From Leptodontidium sp. MPI-SDFR-AT-0119 (lineage: Eukaryota; Ascomycota; Leotiomycetes; Helotiales; Leptodontidiaceae): 64,000 nt of DNA. The stretch is taken from assembly GCA_020726505.1 (NCBI GenBank), contig JAHLEZ010000016.1, positions 744,001-808,000 on the forward strand. Reading direction: 5' to 3'. Each line of letters opens with the position of its first letter. Position 1 is the stretch's first letter. The position numbers and the translations under genes are program-made. Under the pieces are notes generated by a model. It did not search any database and was not told the DNA's origin. It saw nothing but the letters and a program-made list of their open reading frames with translations. Positions 1 through 11,140 of the stretch are shown in pieces.

Positions 1-1916
1 AATAACTCTATAACACTTTAATTTCTATGTAATCTTCTATAACATTAGAATCTCCTATTAAATCTAAATTAATAAGTATAATTTCTTAATCTCTAGCTAT
101 AATTTGAGCTCTTTAAATAGCCTAAATATTTATAAACTTGGAATTTAGGCTAGTTTGTACCTTCCGCTTTTTCCGTAACTGTAATTAATTTAATTTAGCC
201 TTTAATTACTATATCTTTATCTCTGCCTAGCTAAGAGTAAAGTCCTTTTAATCGAAAGCCTTAATAGCTTTTTTAAAGAGTAGTCGGCGTTGTTACGACA
301 GGTATGCCTCGGCTAGATCAGGGGTCCGGAACAGGTCCGACTCCCCTCCGACTCCCTATATATATGGCTCCCTCCTGTAGAGTAGCTCTGCAGTTTTGTA
401 TTCTAAGTGTTAAGTCAACCTTCTACGGCCAAGGCTCTTGTGTCGTTACAGGCGTATTAAAGGGTTATTATGTGATAATTTAGACAAAGTATTAAGTTGT
501 AACCTAAATTCTTTATTAGCCTTCGGCGTAAACTAAATAACTGATAATTCCTTCACTTCCTTAATAGTCTAAAGGTCCTTAGAAACACTAGTTTCTAGCT
601 CCTAATTACTATTCTCTAATAATAATCAGCTTATTAACGGTTTTATTATACTCACTAGCTATAGGCCAGTAGCTTTCTAACTAGCTTTAATATTTATAGC
701 CGTTAAACTCTCTTAGCGTGCTTTATAATAGTATATTAAAAAGTTGCGCTTACTAATTAGTGTAAAATTAGTAAGGGATGCTAATAAATTGAGGTATTTC
801 CGGTAAGATGCCTTAAGAGGAAAGAAAATAAATAAATCTAAAGGTTATAAGACGTGCGACGTATATATAAGTAAAAACAACACAAATATATTATATTTTA
901 AGCACTTTTATATAAATTCCGTAGTCTTATAACTTTTATAGTTGTCTAAGACTAATAATCGGGGGTTTCCGTCACGTAGTTACGTTTAAGGAATAAAGAC
1001 TTTTTTTAGTTATTTTAATATAATAATATCGTTTGTCCGCCTATTTTCGATTACTATAAATTGCCAGGACTTAAATTCGTTGAGATTTATTAGAAACTAT
1101 TATTATTAAACTGATTTCCCCTTATATATTATAAGTGGAGTCGTTTTCTTACTTATTACAAAGATACACTTAATAAATAAGGTCTAATTCCGAGAACTAA
1201 GTTATTTCCGCTAAATAAAACGCCGTTTCGCATGCCTAATAACTAAGCTATTAACTCTAAAACCTTTTATAATTCCTGCTTTATTTATATTTTATTGATT
1301 TTCAAGTAAAATAGCCTTAATAGCTAGAACCTTTAATTTGTGAAACTAAGGCTTAATAACATTAGTAATTATATTATTAACACATACAAAATTAATAAAA
1401 TATTACTTCTTAGTATTAAGAATAAGGTTCCGCTTAAAAAATCGTTGTACCTATTGTTTTCCGAGTAGTATAAGGTCTCCTTAAAGTACGTAAAGTCGGG
1501 TCCTAAAAAGCCGTACTTGCGCATAAGTAACACTAAGCCCTAATGTCTCCTGAATCAAAATCTAATACGTAAGACGCTCTTCTAATACTGTAAGTAGCCT
1601 TTATAAATGACTAGTAACTTATTAATAGGCGTTTGTATTGTGACATCGGCTATAGAGAGTAGAGTATAATATACCCTATTCTTTTGCGGTATATTGTAAG
1701 GACTTGCCATTTTCGACCGCATTAATAGCTAGAACGATATCGTCTTCAGTATATTTTAGTATAATAACTATCTTAATTAATATTCTAAAAATCAAGAAAA
1801 TTGATAAGAAAATAAGATAATTATTAATTATTAAAAGTAAGTAAGTAAAAAAGCGGTGTGCTAAGCGAGGTGATCGGAATAGGGGGGTGATCGGAATGGT
1901 GGGGGGGGGGGACTTA
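1..1916 (-). mobile_element. Decayed Fot1/pogo-like DNA transposon, left end outside window
   Basis: This very AT-rich block aligns by eye, segment by segment and in the same orientation, with the Fot1-like element at 17242-19075. For example, the start of the window resembles 17309 onward and 1440-1720 resembles 18600-18880. The right end (about 1859-1912) has the same design as the other element's terminal repeat: a tandemly doubled GGTGATCGGAAT-type motif after CTAAGCGAGG, ending in a G run. No open frame survives, and the base changes are mostly C to T and G to A, as RIP produces. It is a related but diverged member rather than the same copy. It is interrupted by a solo LTR at 291-450. 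Confidence 0.6.
291..450. repeat. Solo LTR with 5-bp target duplication, nested in the transposon
   Basis: The 160 bp segment begins TGTTACGAC and ends GTCGTTACA, an imperfect TG...CA inverted terminus. It is flanked by the direct repeat GGCGT at 286-290 and 451-455, a normal 5 bp LTR-retroelement duplication. It holds a TATATATA box near 357-364 and is much less AT-rich than the transposon around it. No internal retroelement sequence remains, so it is a solo LTR. It differs from the 301 bp LTRs later in the window. Confidence 0.7.
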
Positions 1917-2151
1917 GTATGTAGCGAGCTATCGAAGGGGGTTCTAGACTCTATAAATAATAGATTAATTAAATCTAAAGATATTATATATCTAGAGAGT
2001 ACAAATTAGTAAAGAAGAGGAGGGAAAAGGTTTTAATAAATAGAATATATTTAGTGTTGCGTTCTTGACGTTTTGTGATTAAGTGTTGGCTTCTTATAAT
2101 TATGTGCGAAGAACCACCTCTCTTTTTCTCCCCATGCGAATAGGTTCTGAC

Positions 2152-2529
2152 TATTGTAGATGGAACGCCCTCATGGTCGAATGTATGTCTCGAATCGGAC
2201 GCAACCTCAAAGACAGCCAAAACTAGGGCCAGTACATGAAAGACGTCGGCTTCACCGACATCACCGAAACCCGTGTCTACGTCCCAGTAAACCCATAGGC
2301 CAAAGGCAAGAAGAATAAACTGCTTAGCGCCATCTCATACTAGAATATAAGTGAGGGCATTGCTTCGTTAAGTACAGCTGCCTTTACGAGAATCCTGGGC
2401 TGGGATCAGCCGAGGTTAGAGGTCTTTTTGGCGAAGGTGAGGGAGGAGGATTTGGGGAGTAAGGATGTGCATGCTTATGGGGTTGTGTATTTTGTTCATG
2501 GGAGGAAGCCGGAGGAGACAAAGGTTTGA
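2152..2529 (+). pseudogene. LaeA-like SAM methyltransferase, C-terminal relic
   Basis: One plus-strand frame reads as the last ~125 residues of a LaeA-like methyltransferase: a WNALM segment, then YMKDVGFTD, a VPVNP segment, an ISEGI segment, FTRILGW, and a tail VHAYGVVYFVHGRKP before a TGA. Three in-frame TAG codons (2224-2226, one just after VNP, one just after ISY) each sit where this family carries tryptophan. All three are therefore TGG to TAG changes, as expected from RIP. The catalytic SAM-binding domain is missing upstream, where the decayed transposon lies. It is not functional. LaeA relatives are nuclear regulators of secondary metabolism, but this branch could be any LaeA-like methyltransferase. 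Confidence 0.65.
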
Positions 2530-2688
2530 CCAGTAAAGTAACGAACGTTAAATTGACAAAGTGGAAGGAAATGTGTATGCTGAACTACCCTCCAAAGCCC
2601 CTGGTCGCCTCGCGCTGAGAGTCATATATATCCTAGGTAAGAAAACTTCTCCACCCCAGTATCTCAAATTTTTGGGACAAGTGAACGC

Positions 2689-5600
2689 CTAAAAAGAAAT
2701 TATACGCAAGTCCACAGATGCGAGCAACACACTTCCACCACTAGTCGTCAAAGCAAGCCCATCTGAGGTAATGTCCGGGAAGATCAGATCCGAGATGACC
2801 ACCTCCCCAATCCCACCAAAGACCTCAATCGAAGACTCATCCACTAGCACACGTAGCTGCACCTTCCCATCCGCACCAGGCTGGAAGGTGGCGGTATGGA
2901 CTCCACCAGCGGCAGGATCATAGCCTGTGTTGCCGCTTGCAGTACGATCGACCGACAACTGACCGCTGGACTGGACATACCTGATGACGGTCTGTTGTGA
3001 ACCACCCTTTCGAACTGCGAGAGACAGCGTGGATCCTGCGGCGGGAGTAAAACTTATACGGATGTCGTATGACCGGTAGTGTATATCGTTGAGCAGTGTC
3101 TGTCCCGGAGCAAGGTTCTGATTCGTGAGATTGGTGACTGGAACGCTGGCTGCGTCGAGCTCGCTGACAGGAAGCTGGACGAAACGTATCTTCCCATTGA
3201 CCTGTTTGAGTTGGAGCGTCCGTGGGAAAGACAGTATCCCCTTGTAAGTGTTGGTTGGTGGGTTGCCTCCGTAACTGTTCATGACAGAGGCTAGAATCCT
3301 GCGGCCATCTGCGGCCGCTACATTCTCCCAGCTCATGGCACCATCGAAATCACGTCCATAGTCGAGCCAGAAATTAGAAGTGTCGACGGTATCGGCGGTG
3401 AAGACTGTGCCATTGAAGGAACCTGTGAGGGCAAAGACACCGTTGCCGCCAGCTGGGGAGCCAGATGCAGGAGTAACGATCAAAACCCACTTTTTCTGCG
3501 CGGTGCCATCGATAGCAAGCTCGAAGAAATCGGGAACCTCCCAGCCGTTAACTCCGCCTGGGATTCCGGGAACGTTGCTGGTTGCGAAGTCACTCTTCCA
3601 CGTCCATGCTTTGGCATCAGAGGATGTCCAGAACGTCAGCTTGTCTTGCCCACCATGTGCAAGAATCATGACCCATTGGCTTGTTGGAGTGTGGAAGAAG
3701 ACCTTGGGATCTCGAGACTCGAGGCCGTTGGTTATGTCGTGTGGTGACTCTTGAGCTTGTGAGATGATAGGGCTGCCTGGGTATTTGATCCAAGTCTCAC
3801 CCTGGTCTAGGCTATAGGCCAGTCGTTGATCCTGCACTCCGCTGGAGGGGAAGTATCCAGTGTAGAATGCCAGGTATGGTGGATTGACAGAAGTTCCTAG
3901 TCCAGAAAGGTTCGAAGGATCGAAGTAAGATGTCCCTGTAAATGCCTGGATGCCATTCGCGCTCGAGATCGCCACTGGTTTATAGTTCCAGTACACTAGA
4001 TCAGTGCTAGTTGCATGCCCCCAACTCAAGTTTCCCCAGAAATTTCCCGTCGGGTTGTGCTGGTAGAAGAGATGCCACGTAGGTCCGATCTTGATCAGTC
4101 CATTAGGCTCATTCATCCAATTTTCATCTGGGACGAAGTGATAAGCCGGGCGAAAGTCATATGCACCCGTAGGAGTTGGACGGGAGGTTGTTGAAGACCT
4201 CGTTGTGGACACCAGAGTAGTAGCGACGGAAGAAGTGACAGAGCTTGTGAGCGACGTGACGACTGAAGTACGGCTTGAGGAAGTGGTAACAACGCTTATT
4301 GTAGTGCTACTCGTACTGGTACTGCCGCCCCTGCTGCTGCTGCTGGTTGGCTTTGAAATGACCGTTGAACTGGACCCCGACGATGGATCCCAGGCTGACC
4401 CAAGGACATTTGCAATGATCGAGACTCCATTCGTACTCCCGCCCGATGAGAATAGCCGAGCGTCAACACCATTATCGCTGGGGAATATTTGAGCTGACAA
4501 GGTAACTTCTCCCTCGCCACCAAACACTTCGACAGACGACCAATCAAGCAGAATACGCAGGGTAACCTTGCCGTTACTGGCTGCGATCAGAGGCGCGTAG
4601 TAAGTGTTGGAGAAAGTCCCATCGAAGCCGACATTGCCTGATTTGGTGCGGTCGACGAATAGTGTCTTGGTACTAAAGTCGTACCCAACACGCGTCTGTT
4701 GTGTCAAATCGGAAGTAGCTCTCAGAATAATACCGAACTGCGACGAAGATGATGATGCGACTCTGTCCGAGAAGCTCAAGGTGACATCGAGTGTCTTGCT
4801 AGTCAACGGCAAGAGTTGATTGCCCTCAACCACCGTGTCGAAGGTATTTGTGTATGTCGACTTCTGCAAGCTGATGAAGTCAGCTACAGGCTTTTGGATT
4901 AATGTTGGCCTGCCACCGATTGTCTTGAGTGAGAGCTGTCGAGGAATGGAGAATATACTACGCCACGGAGAGGTAGGGATCGCGGTTGCGTATTGCCAGT
5001 TGTTCATCCATGCAACGCTGAATCGATCGGCTATCGCGAGGCCATTGAATGTTGCTGCGGCGTAGAAGTCTGGCCCGTAGTCCATCCAGCTGGTTCCGTA
5101 TGGTTCATTCGATGAATCAGAGAAGGTAATCTCATCAACCAAAATATGACCCCAGCCACCTGTGCTCGCATCGACAATCTCGATCACTGCAGATTGCCCA
5201 ATGAAGCTTGTAACATCCCAGCTTTTTGGAACGAGCTTCTCCTCATCCGCTCCCGTCGCAGTGCGTACGATTTGACCTTGAATCACCAAGTTGATACATT
5301 GTACACCAGGAGCGTTCCCTCCACCTATCAGAAAATTGATCGAATTTTCGGAAATGACAAATGAGGGAGACGTAAGTGTCCCAATTGTGGCATCCCCGTT
5401 GATGAAAGTATTGACATAGTTTCTACTATAACCAGTCACAGGGTTTTGTCCATTCAGGGTACCTTGTGCAGGTGACGTCCCAACAAGATCTCCAGTAGCA
5501 GTCCATCCTTTATCGGCATAAGTGCCTGGGCCATCAAAGCTGTAGAGGCCTGCTGGAGAGTTCACAGTCGGGGAGACAGTGTTGCCTGTGAAGGTAATCT

Positions 5601-7063
5601 GATCGATGAGTATGTGGCCCCAGCCTCCTGTTGACTGGTCGACGATCTCTAGGGTTGCATTTTGGCCAATGAATTCAGTAACATCCCAGCTTTGAGGTAG
5701 AAGTTTCTCGTCATTCAAGCCTGTAGCCGTTCGCACAGGCTGGGTTTGTCCTTGAACTTTTAGGTTGATACACTCTGTACCCGGTGCATTTCCACCTCCA
5801 ATAAGGAAATTGATCACAGGACGAGAGATCTGGAAGATTGGTGACGTGAGGGTACCAGTCGTGGCGTCAACGTTAATGAACGTATTGACAAGTCGATTGC
5901 CGGCATATCCTGTCACCGCCTGTTGCCCACCAAGAGTTCCCTGAGCTGGTGCGGTTCCTATCAAGCCTCCAGTAGCAGTCCAGCCAAGTGATGCATAGTC
6001 ACCAGTTCCCTCAAAGTCCTGAAAGGTGATGTTTCCAGCTGCGGTTGGTGTTGGCGTGGGACTAGTCGATAATGTGGAAGACATTGTTGATGTTGCTGTC
6101 GATGAGGATGGAGCACGAGTCTCTGCAACAAAAGCCGTACCGTTGAAGTTACCCACAATGTACTGGGTGCCGGAACCGACCACACCGGGAGGCCCTCCTG
6201 GATTGAGTCCAATCTGCGCTACCCACTTTGTGTTGGCTCCATCACCATCGAGAGGCAGCGGGAAGATACTCGGACACTCCCAAACCCCTCCAACGGCGTT
6301 CATTGGGCCGAACTCGCTGACATATGTCCATGTCTTGAGGTTCATGGATGTGTAGATTAGCAACTTGTGAAGTTGGGCTAGAGAAATGACAGATATCCAC
6401 TTCTGAGAGGCATCATGCCAGAATACGAAAGGGTCTCGAAAATCTTTCCATTGATCAGCATATGGCGCCGGAGGGGCCAGAATAACTGGGTTGGCGGCGT
6501 CATAAGTCGTCCATGTCATCCCTTGATCTAAGCTGTAAGCAATGGATTGTGCTTGCGTGCCGCCATTGACTGTTTTGCCGCTAGGCAAAACGCTTGTTCC
6601 GGGGTACTGAGGAGAGAGAAAAATTGTTAGAAAGTTACATTAGAGAATACTCTGGCACACTTACGTATGATGTATACATTGCAATGAATGGGACTTTTCC
6701 ATCACTTCCGAATCCGCTCGTATTTTGGGTGTCGACCACAGTAGATCCGGAGAAGAACATCTCTGTGATCTCGCCTGGATATCCTCGGGCTTGAAGTGCA
6801 ACAGGCTGCTGCTTCCAATGTGTCAGGTCACTGCTCGTGGCATGACCCCAGGACATAGCCCCCCAGGTGTTGCCGCCTGGGTTGTACTGGTAGTACATAT
6901 GGTAAGTGCCATTGTAGTACACTAGTCCGTTGGGATCATTCATCCAGTTCTTGGCTGGACTGAAGTGATATTGGGGTCGATAGAGCTCATTGTAGGTTTG
7001 AGCGATTGAGGTCTGGATGAGCGTCAGGTAGATAACAAAGGTGTGAGAAAAGTTGAGCATCAT
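2689..7063 (-). CDS. Bimodular GH32 fructanase: exo-inulinase module with inserted repeats fused to endo-inulinase module
   Basis: Two exons (7063-6665 and 6606-2689) with a 58 bp intron (GTAAGT...CTCAG, 6664-6607) encode 1438 residues. A signal peptide ends near residue 21 (SIA-Q). Module 1 (about 25-873) follows fungal exo-inulinases: WMNDPNG (nucleophile D43), RDP (D191) and ECPS (acid/base E243). Between the ECPS region and the last propeller blade it is split by two ~145-residue repeats (about 328-474 and 487-630), each with the LIGGGN, SWDV and TGGWGHI motifs seen in levanase-associated beta-sandwich domains. A Ser/Thr-rich linker (about 874-947) leads to module 2 (948-1438), which has the endo-inulinase signatures WMNEPNG (nucleophile E966), RDP (D1099) and EVPD (E1156). 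Both modules keep all catalytic acids. The product should be secreted and degrade inulin or levan by combined endo and exo attack. Joining the exons restores the exo-inulinase sequence across the intron (YTSY|YPGTS), which supports the model. Confidence 0.93.
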
Positions 7064-7151
7064 CTTGACTAGAGGAAAATGACGATTGAATTCTAAGAGA
7101 ATGATCTGTCACGAATGAAAACAGCCTTCACCAGTAGACAGGACTGGACGG

Positions 7152-7159
7152 TTTATATA
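7152..7159 (-). promoter_or_regulatory. TATA box of the fructanase gene
   Basis: Read on the minus strand, TATATAAA lies about 90 bp upstream of the ATG at 7063, a normal distance for a filamentous fungal promoter. Confidence 0.5.
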
Positions 7160-7252
7160 TTATTTTCTGCCTCTCATTCTTTCAAAGTACCGGCGGAACG
7201 CTATCCCAGAACTGGCGTGGAGAGGATATCATCTAGTCACGCAATTCACGTG

Positions 7253-7467
7253 CCGGGGCAGGTACAAAATCCACTTCATGATCTCCATTCAACTTTAGCC
7301 ACTGGCATGCCATCGCGAAGAAAAGCAGAGATCAAGCAACAGTATGCCCGTATGCTACCGTCAAATCTTGAAAGAATGGCCGAAACCCCGGCTTGGCTCG
7401 CACTTAGGTATGTCGGAGAAGAGCACGGCACAATCGAAGCGGGCATGATAATGTGGGGTGTCTGGGG
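7253..7467. promoter_or_regulatory. Candidate CreA-type carbon repression sites
   Basis: Three matches to the CreA consensus SYGGRG lie about 190-400 bp upstream of the fructanase start: CCGGGG at 7253-7258, GTGGGG at 7453-7458 and CTGGGG at 7462-7467, the last two only 3 bp apart. Fungal inulinase genes are generally glucose-repressed. The motif is short and occurs often by chance, so this is suggestive only. Confidence 0.3.
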
Positions 7468-9026
7468 TACAGGTAGGAACGAGGGGTAAATGCCACAATA
7501 CGACTGACAGATCAGATGTGCTGGATGCCCAAATGTCCACAGGGCCTCAAAGCCAAGATGCTCGTAATGGAGGATCGTCCGATCATCAACCCTGAAGTAT
7601 AGACTTTCCCATAGCAATAGAAGTCTTTCATGCCGTGCCTAGCAGACTGGTGGTCGTCTACCTGCTTCATTGTTGTTCCGAGCCGTCGAATTCAGGGTCT
7701 CCTCGCCCGCCGATGATATCTACCTACCTTACGATCAGGTTCTCGACCCCGTCATCCTTGCCGTCGTGTGCCTTGCACAAACTGCAGGAACAGTGTCCAA
7801 TTTCGATTCCGCAGGGCCCGGCAGGCTTCGTTCACTACCACCCGCACTGCATGTTGATAGCCAGCGATACAACCATTAGAGTTGAAGATCAGATGAGCAC
7901 TGCTAGTAGGATGTAAGCCATGGCAGCGCAGCTTACGGGACGCCAGCTAATTCGGGGGTTGCTTAAGTGACATTATGCTTCAATCAATACAATACACCCG
8001 GCTTCCGATGGCTTGAAGGATTTGAGATTCGCTTACCGATCCAGGCAGGGCCTACAAAGTTGCTGAGACGTCAGTGATTCGAAGAAGACCCGCATGATAT
8101 ATGGTTGATAATTAGTATTGAGGTGGAGTAGAGCGGATGCTGTGGAAAGAAGTGGACGGGCACGCGGAGAGAACAGTTCTCTCCGCTTGCGCCCTTGCAA
8201 GTAAGCGAGAAAAATGGGGTGCGGGAAAAATGGGGTGCGTGCCTTCCCGCCTCCGTGTCGGTCAACTTGCTAACAACACTACATCGGCGAGTACTTGATA
8301 CCTTTTCTTTGCTCCTTCAGTTTGGCCTGCACAGTTGACGAAGTTCTTTTCCTTGGCCTATTATTCAAACTAGACTCCCCAGAACTTGGTTGCTGAAGCC
8401 ACGCCACTTTCCTGTTTACTAATCAAGTACTGGTGAACATATCCTACGGAACACGGAGAAGAAAGGCCGGGGAGAGGGGGGGGGAGGGATCTCGTCGCAT
8501 TCTTCAAATTTTGAACATAACGCTTTTCAGGTCCTGGTTCGGGCAGAAATTCGAATCGAGGGAAGTCAACCGCGCCACAAGCAACATGGCACGGCATGGA
8601 GGGAAAATCCTTTCGGAGCTTCTAGAAGACTTCCATGATAAGACATGCATATCTAGAGTGCTTAAGAGGCGCAAAGTATCCATTGATCATTGGATCCAGA
8701 AGCACACGGCATGCATCAGGCAAAAGCAGAAGTACCCCCGGCCGGTTAAGTATCAAGCAGTGGAGAGTCGGCCACACCACACAAGCCACGGCCAGACAAC
8801 TCGACGATCGATACGTTGCAGTATGTCATAGGAGGCCGAGATATACTTGAGAGGTGTGTGATACTAATATTGCGGGGTTTATATCGAATCTACATCATTT
8901 TGTCACATCACGCGGCAGCCACGTTTTTTCCCATGCATGAACATGGACATGGGCACACCTCCCGTTTTCACCTGCAGGGCTTACTTTTCGCTAGAATATT
9001 CTCGAAGGAACGAAGTGCAGCACATA
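7468..9026. other. Intergenic region, no supported gene
   Basis: GC-balanced sequence between the distal fructanase promoter and the MITE. Several short open frames exist on both strands (for example 7635-7916 plus and 8433-8831 plus), but none shows a recognisable domain, a clean intron pattern or a signal peptide. Confidence 0.5.
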
Positions 9027-9318
9027 CTATCCCCCCCCCCTAAATAAAGGTAAATTCCCTGCTCTGTGGGTCGGAGTAAAGCGCAGCTTGCTTTGAGTGG
9101 TAGAAATTCCTAGTTAGGTGGCGAAGTGGCCCTTGTGAGCTTCAGAGCACAGGCCAAAGTTTGGTCTGTTGTAAAGGCCAGGGTGGCTGTAGAAAGTTCC
9201 AGAGACCTGTCAAAGCTTGAGAACAGCTGGTTTCGTTGGATAGACACCCTAGACAGCTACCCACTACCCCCTTGTGTTTACAGGGAATTTACCTTTATTT
9301 AGGGGGGGGGGAGGATAG
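9027..9318. mobile_element. MITE with perfect 31-bp inverted termini
   Basis: A C10 run plus TAAATAAAGG and TAAATTCCCTG at 9031-9061 is repeated as an exact inverse at 9281-9311. The similarity continues outward through CTATCC/GGATAG, with one extra base pair in the right arm. TA dinucleotides at 9025-9026 and 9319-9320 flank the 292 bp unit, as expected for a Tc1/mariner-type target duplication. The interior has no coding capacity. It lies about 245 bp beyond the 3' end of the regulator gene at 9563. Confidence 0.75.
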
Positions 9319-9562
9319 TAGGAATGCAGATCTTTCTTTGTTCAGACCTTTCTCTAGCGTGACTTGAAATAGAACAAAAAGGCGGGTTGAGAGAGGGGAA
9401 AGGCGCAGGGAAGTGTACCAATAGGGAAGCATCACACCCGAAGACACTCATGCAAGGGAGACTTGAGCTACGCAGTGGTATATTCAGTCTCACACGGATG
9501 CATTTTAGGCTAGAGAATAGCTTGCGCTGGTTGATTTCTAAAGTGACTGTCTAAACTCTCTT

Positions 9563-11140
9563 CTAAATGGACGATGAGCTTGGTGACCCATGAAACTCAG
9601 CAGTATCTATGATACCCTCATCCCAATCGATCTCGCAAATAGCAGGTGACCCGTTTCCAGCTGACAAAGCCCTTGGAACTCGTACTCCCAAACACTCATC
9701 TGCCCTGCTCGCCAATAGCAGTCGATATTGGGAGTGACCCCGTATATCCATGTCCAAGATACGCACCAAATCCATCAAGTAGTCCTTTGGTCCAACCTCA
9801 ATCGTGGAGGCGTCTAAAATGTGAGGGTGAACCAGCAATACATCTGCCAAGCTACACCCTATATCAAAAATCTTCCCTAGAATCCCAAGACCGTTCGCCT
9901 GAAAAGCCTCGAGGGGCAAAAGTCGTGCCACAAGAGTGACATCCCGTGCGATATCAACTGGGTAGTGAAAGGACATGCTGTCGAAGATCGGATTGCTGGA
10001 AAGCATGCCCTTGTTAAGACAGAGTTGCCAAACGATCATCTTCAACCACTGTCTGGTAATCAGGAGGTCTGCCTGTTGAATTTCTGGCCTTTCTCTCACA
10101 TATGGAATGGCATGTTTTAGAAATTCTTGGAGCTTGATCAATGGCCGAGGCGAGAGAGGGTGAGGGTTGTCCCGTTTTGTTGAATTCCATAGTGACATGA
10201 AACCGTCCCCAAAATTGCGAAAGAGGTCAATGGAGTCAAGAAACCCGTATATGATAGCGGCTTCCTGGTCGTCTTCTACCACCGGGAGGTTGATAGGGCG
10301 CCGCAAGGTCAGCGGGTGATGGTGCTGCAAGGCATACGCCTGCTCAGTGATGAAGAGGAGCCAGAATGTTCGTCGACCGTACGTCGCATAGCTTGGATCA
10401 CTCGTCGTGGAATACGATGTTTCCTCATGGAGCCGCAGAATCTGTAGCATGGTGATCGATTCTCTGAGATGAACCCATGCAGCATTATCTTTCCCCAATC
10501 GTGACAAGCAAGTAAAGAGGAAGAACGAAGATTGCACCGAAGAGAGTGAAGGGTTCTCAACCTGGTCACAGCAGTTCCTCGCTCGATATGTCTCCTTGAT
10601 AAGGAAATCGACAGACAGCATAGAGTCGCATTGCTGAAAGTTATCCAGGGCCCCTTCCTTACCTAAGGGGACCGAGATTTCTGTTTGCATCATAATGACG
10701 GCACATAACGCCGTGATGAGACCGTATTGAGTGGGGGAATAGTGTAGATGATGCAAAGACGCGTAGGTTGCCTCTCGATCCAAAATTGGCATGACTGGAT
10801 ATTTGTAGGTGAAGAAACTGTCCAGACAGTTCTGAATCGTCTCTAGGGATAGCAAAGGCGATGGCTGGAAAAGGACTGTAGAGAGCGCTGGGGAGATTGC
10901 GTTGTGATATTCGGGACTGTTGCTCGGTTCTGTCTGGATAAAGCCAGGGTTGTCTTGAACTGTCTCTCTTTTTCGAGGGCCTTTTTTCTTGGGAGTTTGG
11001 TAAACGCAAGGTAGCTTGACCCTTTGACAGTTTTGACACGGATTGAAGTTGTTGCATCGTATCTTGCGCGAACGACAGTACTCGCACGCCTGTCTGACCT
11101 TGTCCAAAGCCTTGCGTGATTTTTGTTCTTCCGAAGACAT
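9563..11140 (-). CDS. Zn2Cys6 transcription factor, Mal/InuR-like, candidate fructan regulator
   Basis: Single-exon gene of 525 residues. I place the start at the ATG at 11140 (MSSEEQ), since it directly precedes the DNA-binding domain and the extra 51 upstream codons have no domain character. The zinc cluster has cysteines 19, 22, 29, 35, 38 and 45 (C-X2-C-X6-C-X5-C-X2-C-X6-C), followed by the basic linker TPKKKGPRK, which resembles yeast MAL activators and the AmyR/InuR group. A fungal-specific middle region follows (FFTYKYPVMPILD and onward). It should bind CGG-type half sites in the nucleus. It lies on the same strand as the fructanase gene, about 2.5 kb away. A role in inulin or sucrose induction is inferred from family resemblance and position. 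I see no frameshift or intron. Confidence 0.85.
   Translation of the reverse strand: MSSEEQKSRKALDKVRQACEYCRSRKIRCNNFNPCQNCQRVKLPCVYQTPKKKGPRKRETVQDNPGFIQTEPSNSPEYHNAISPALSTVLFQPSPLLSLETIQNCLDSFFTYKYPVMPILDREATYASLHHLHYSPTQYGLITALCAVIMMQTEISVPLGKEGALDNFQQCDSMLSVDFLIKETYRARNCCDQVENPSLSSVQSSFFLFTCLSRLGKDNAAWVHLRESITMLQILRLHEETSYSTTSDPSYATYGRRTFWLLFITEQAYALQHHHPLTLRRPINLPVVEDDQEAAIIYGFLDSIDLFRNFGDGFMSLWNSTKRDNPHPLSPRPLIKLQEFLKHAIPYVRERPEIQQADLLITRQWLKMIVWQLCLNKGMLSSNPIFDSMSFHYPVDIARDVTLVARLLPLEAFQANGLGILGKIFDIGCSLADVLLVHPHILDASTIEVGPKDYLMDLVRILDMDIRGHSQYRLLLASRADECLGVRVPRALSAGNGSPAICEIDWDEGIIDTAEFHGSPSSSSI

Noticed and set aside
3079..6355. Many open frames on the plus strand opposite the fructanase
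   Set aside because: They are antisense shadows of the GH32 gene with no domain character.
8433..8831. 132-codon plus-strand frame
   Set aside because: Arginine-rich composition without domains, introns or homology I recognise; likely chance.
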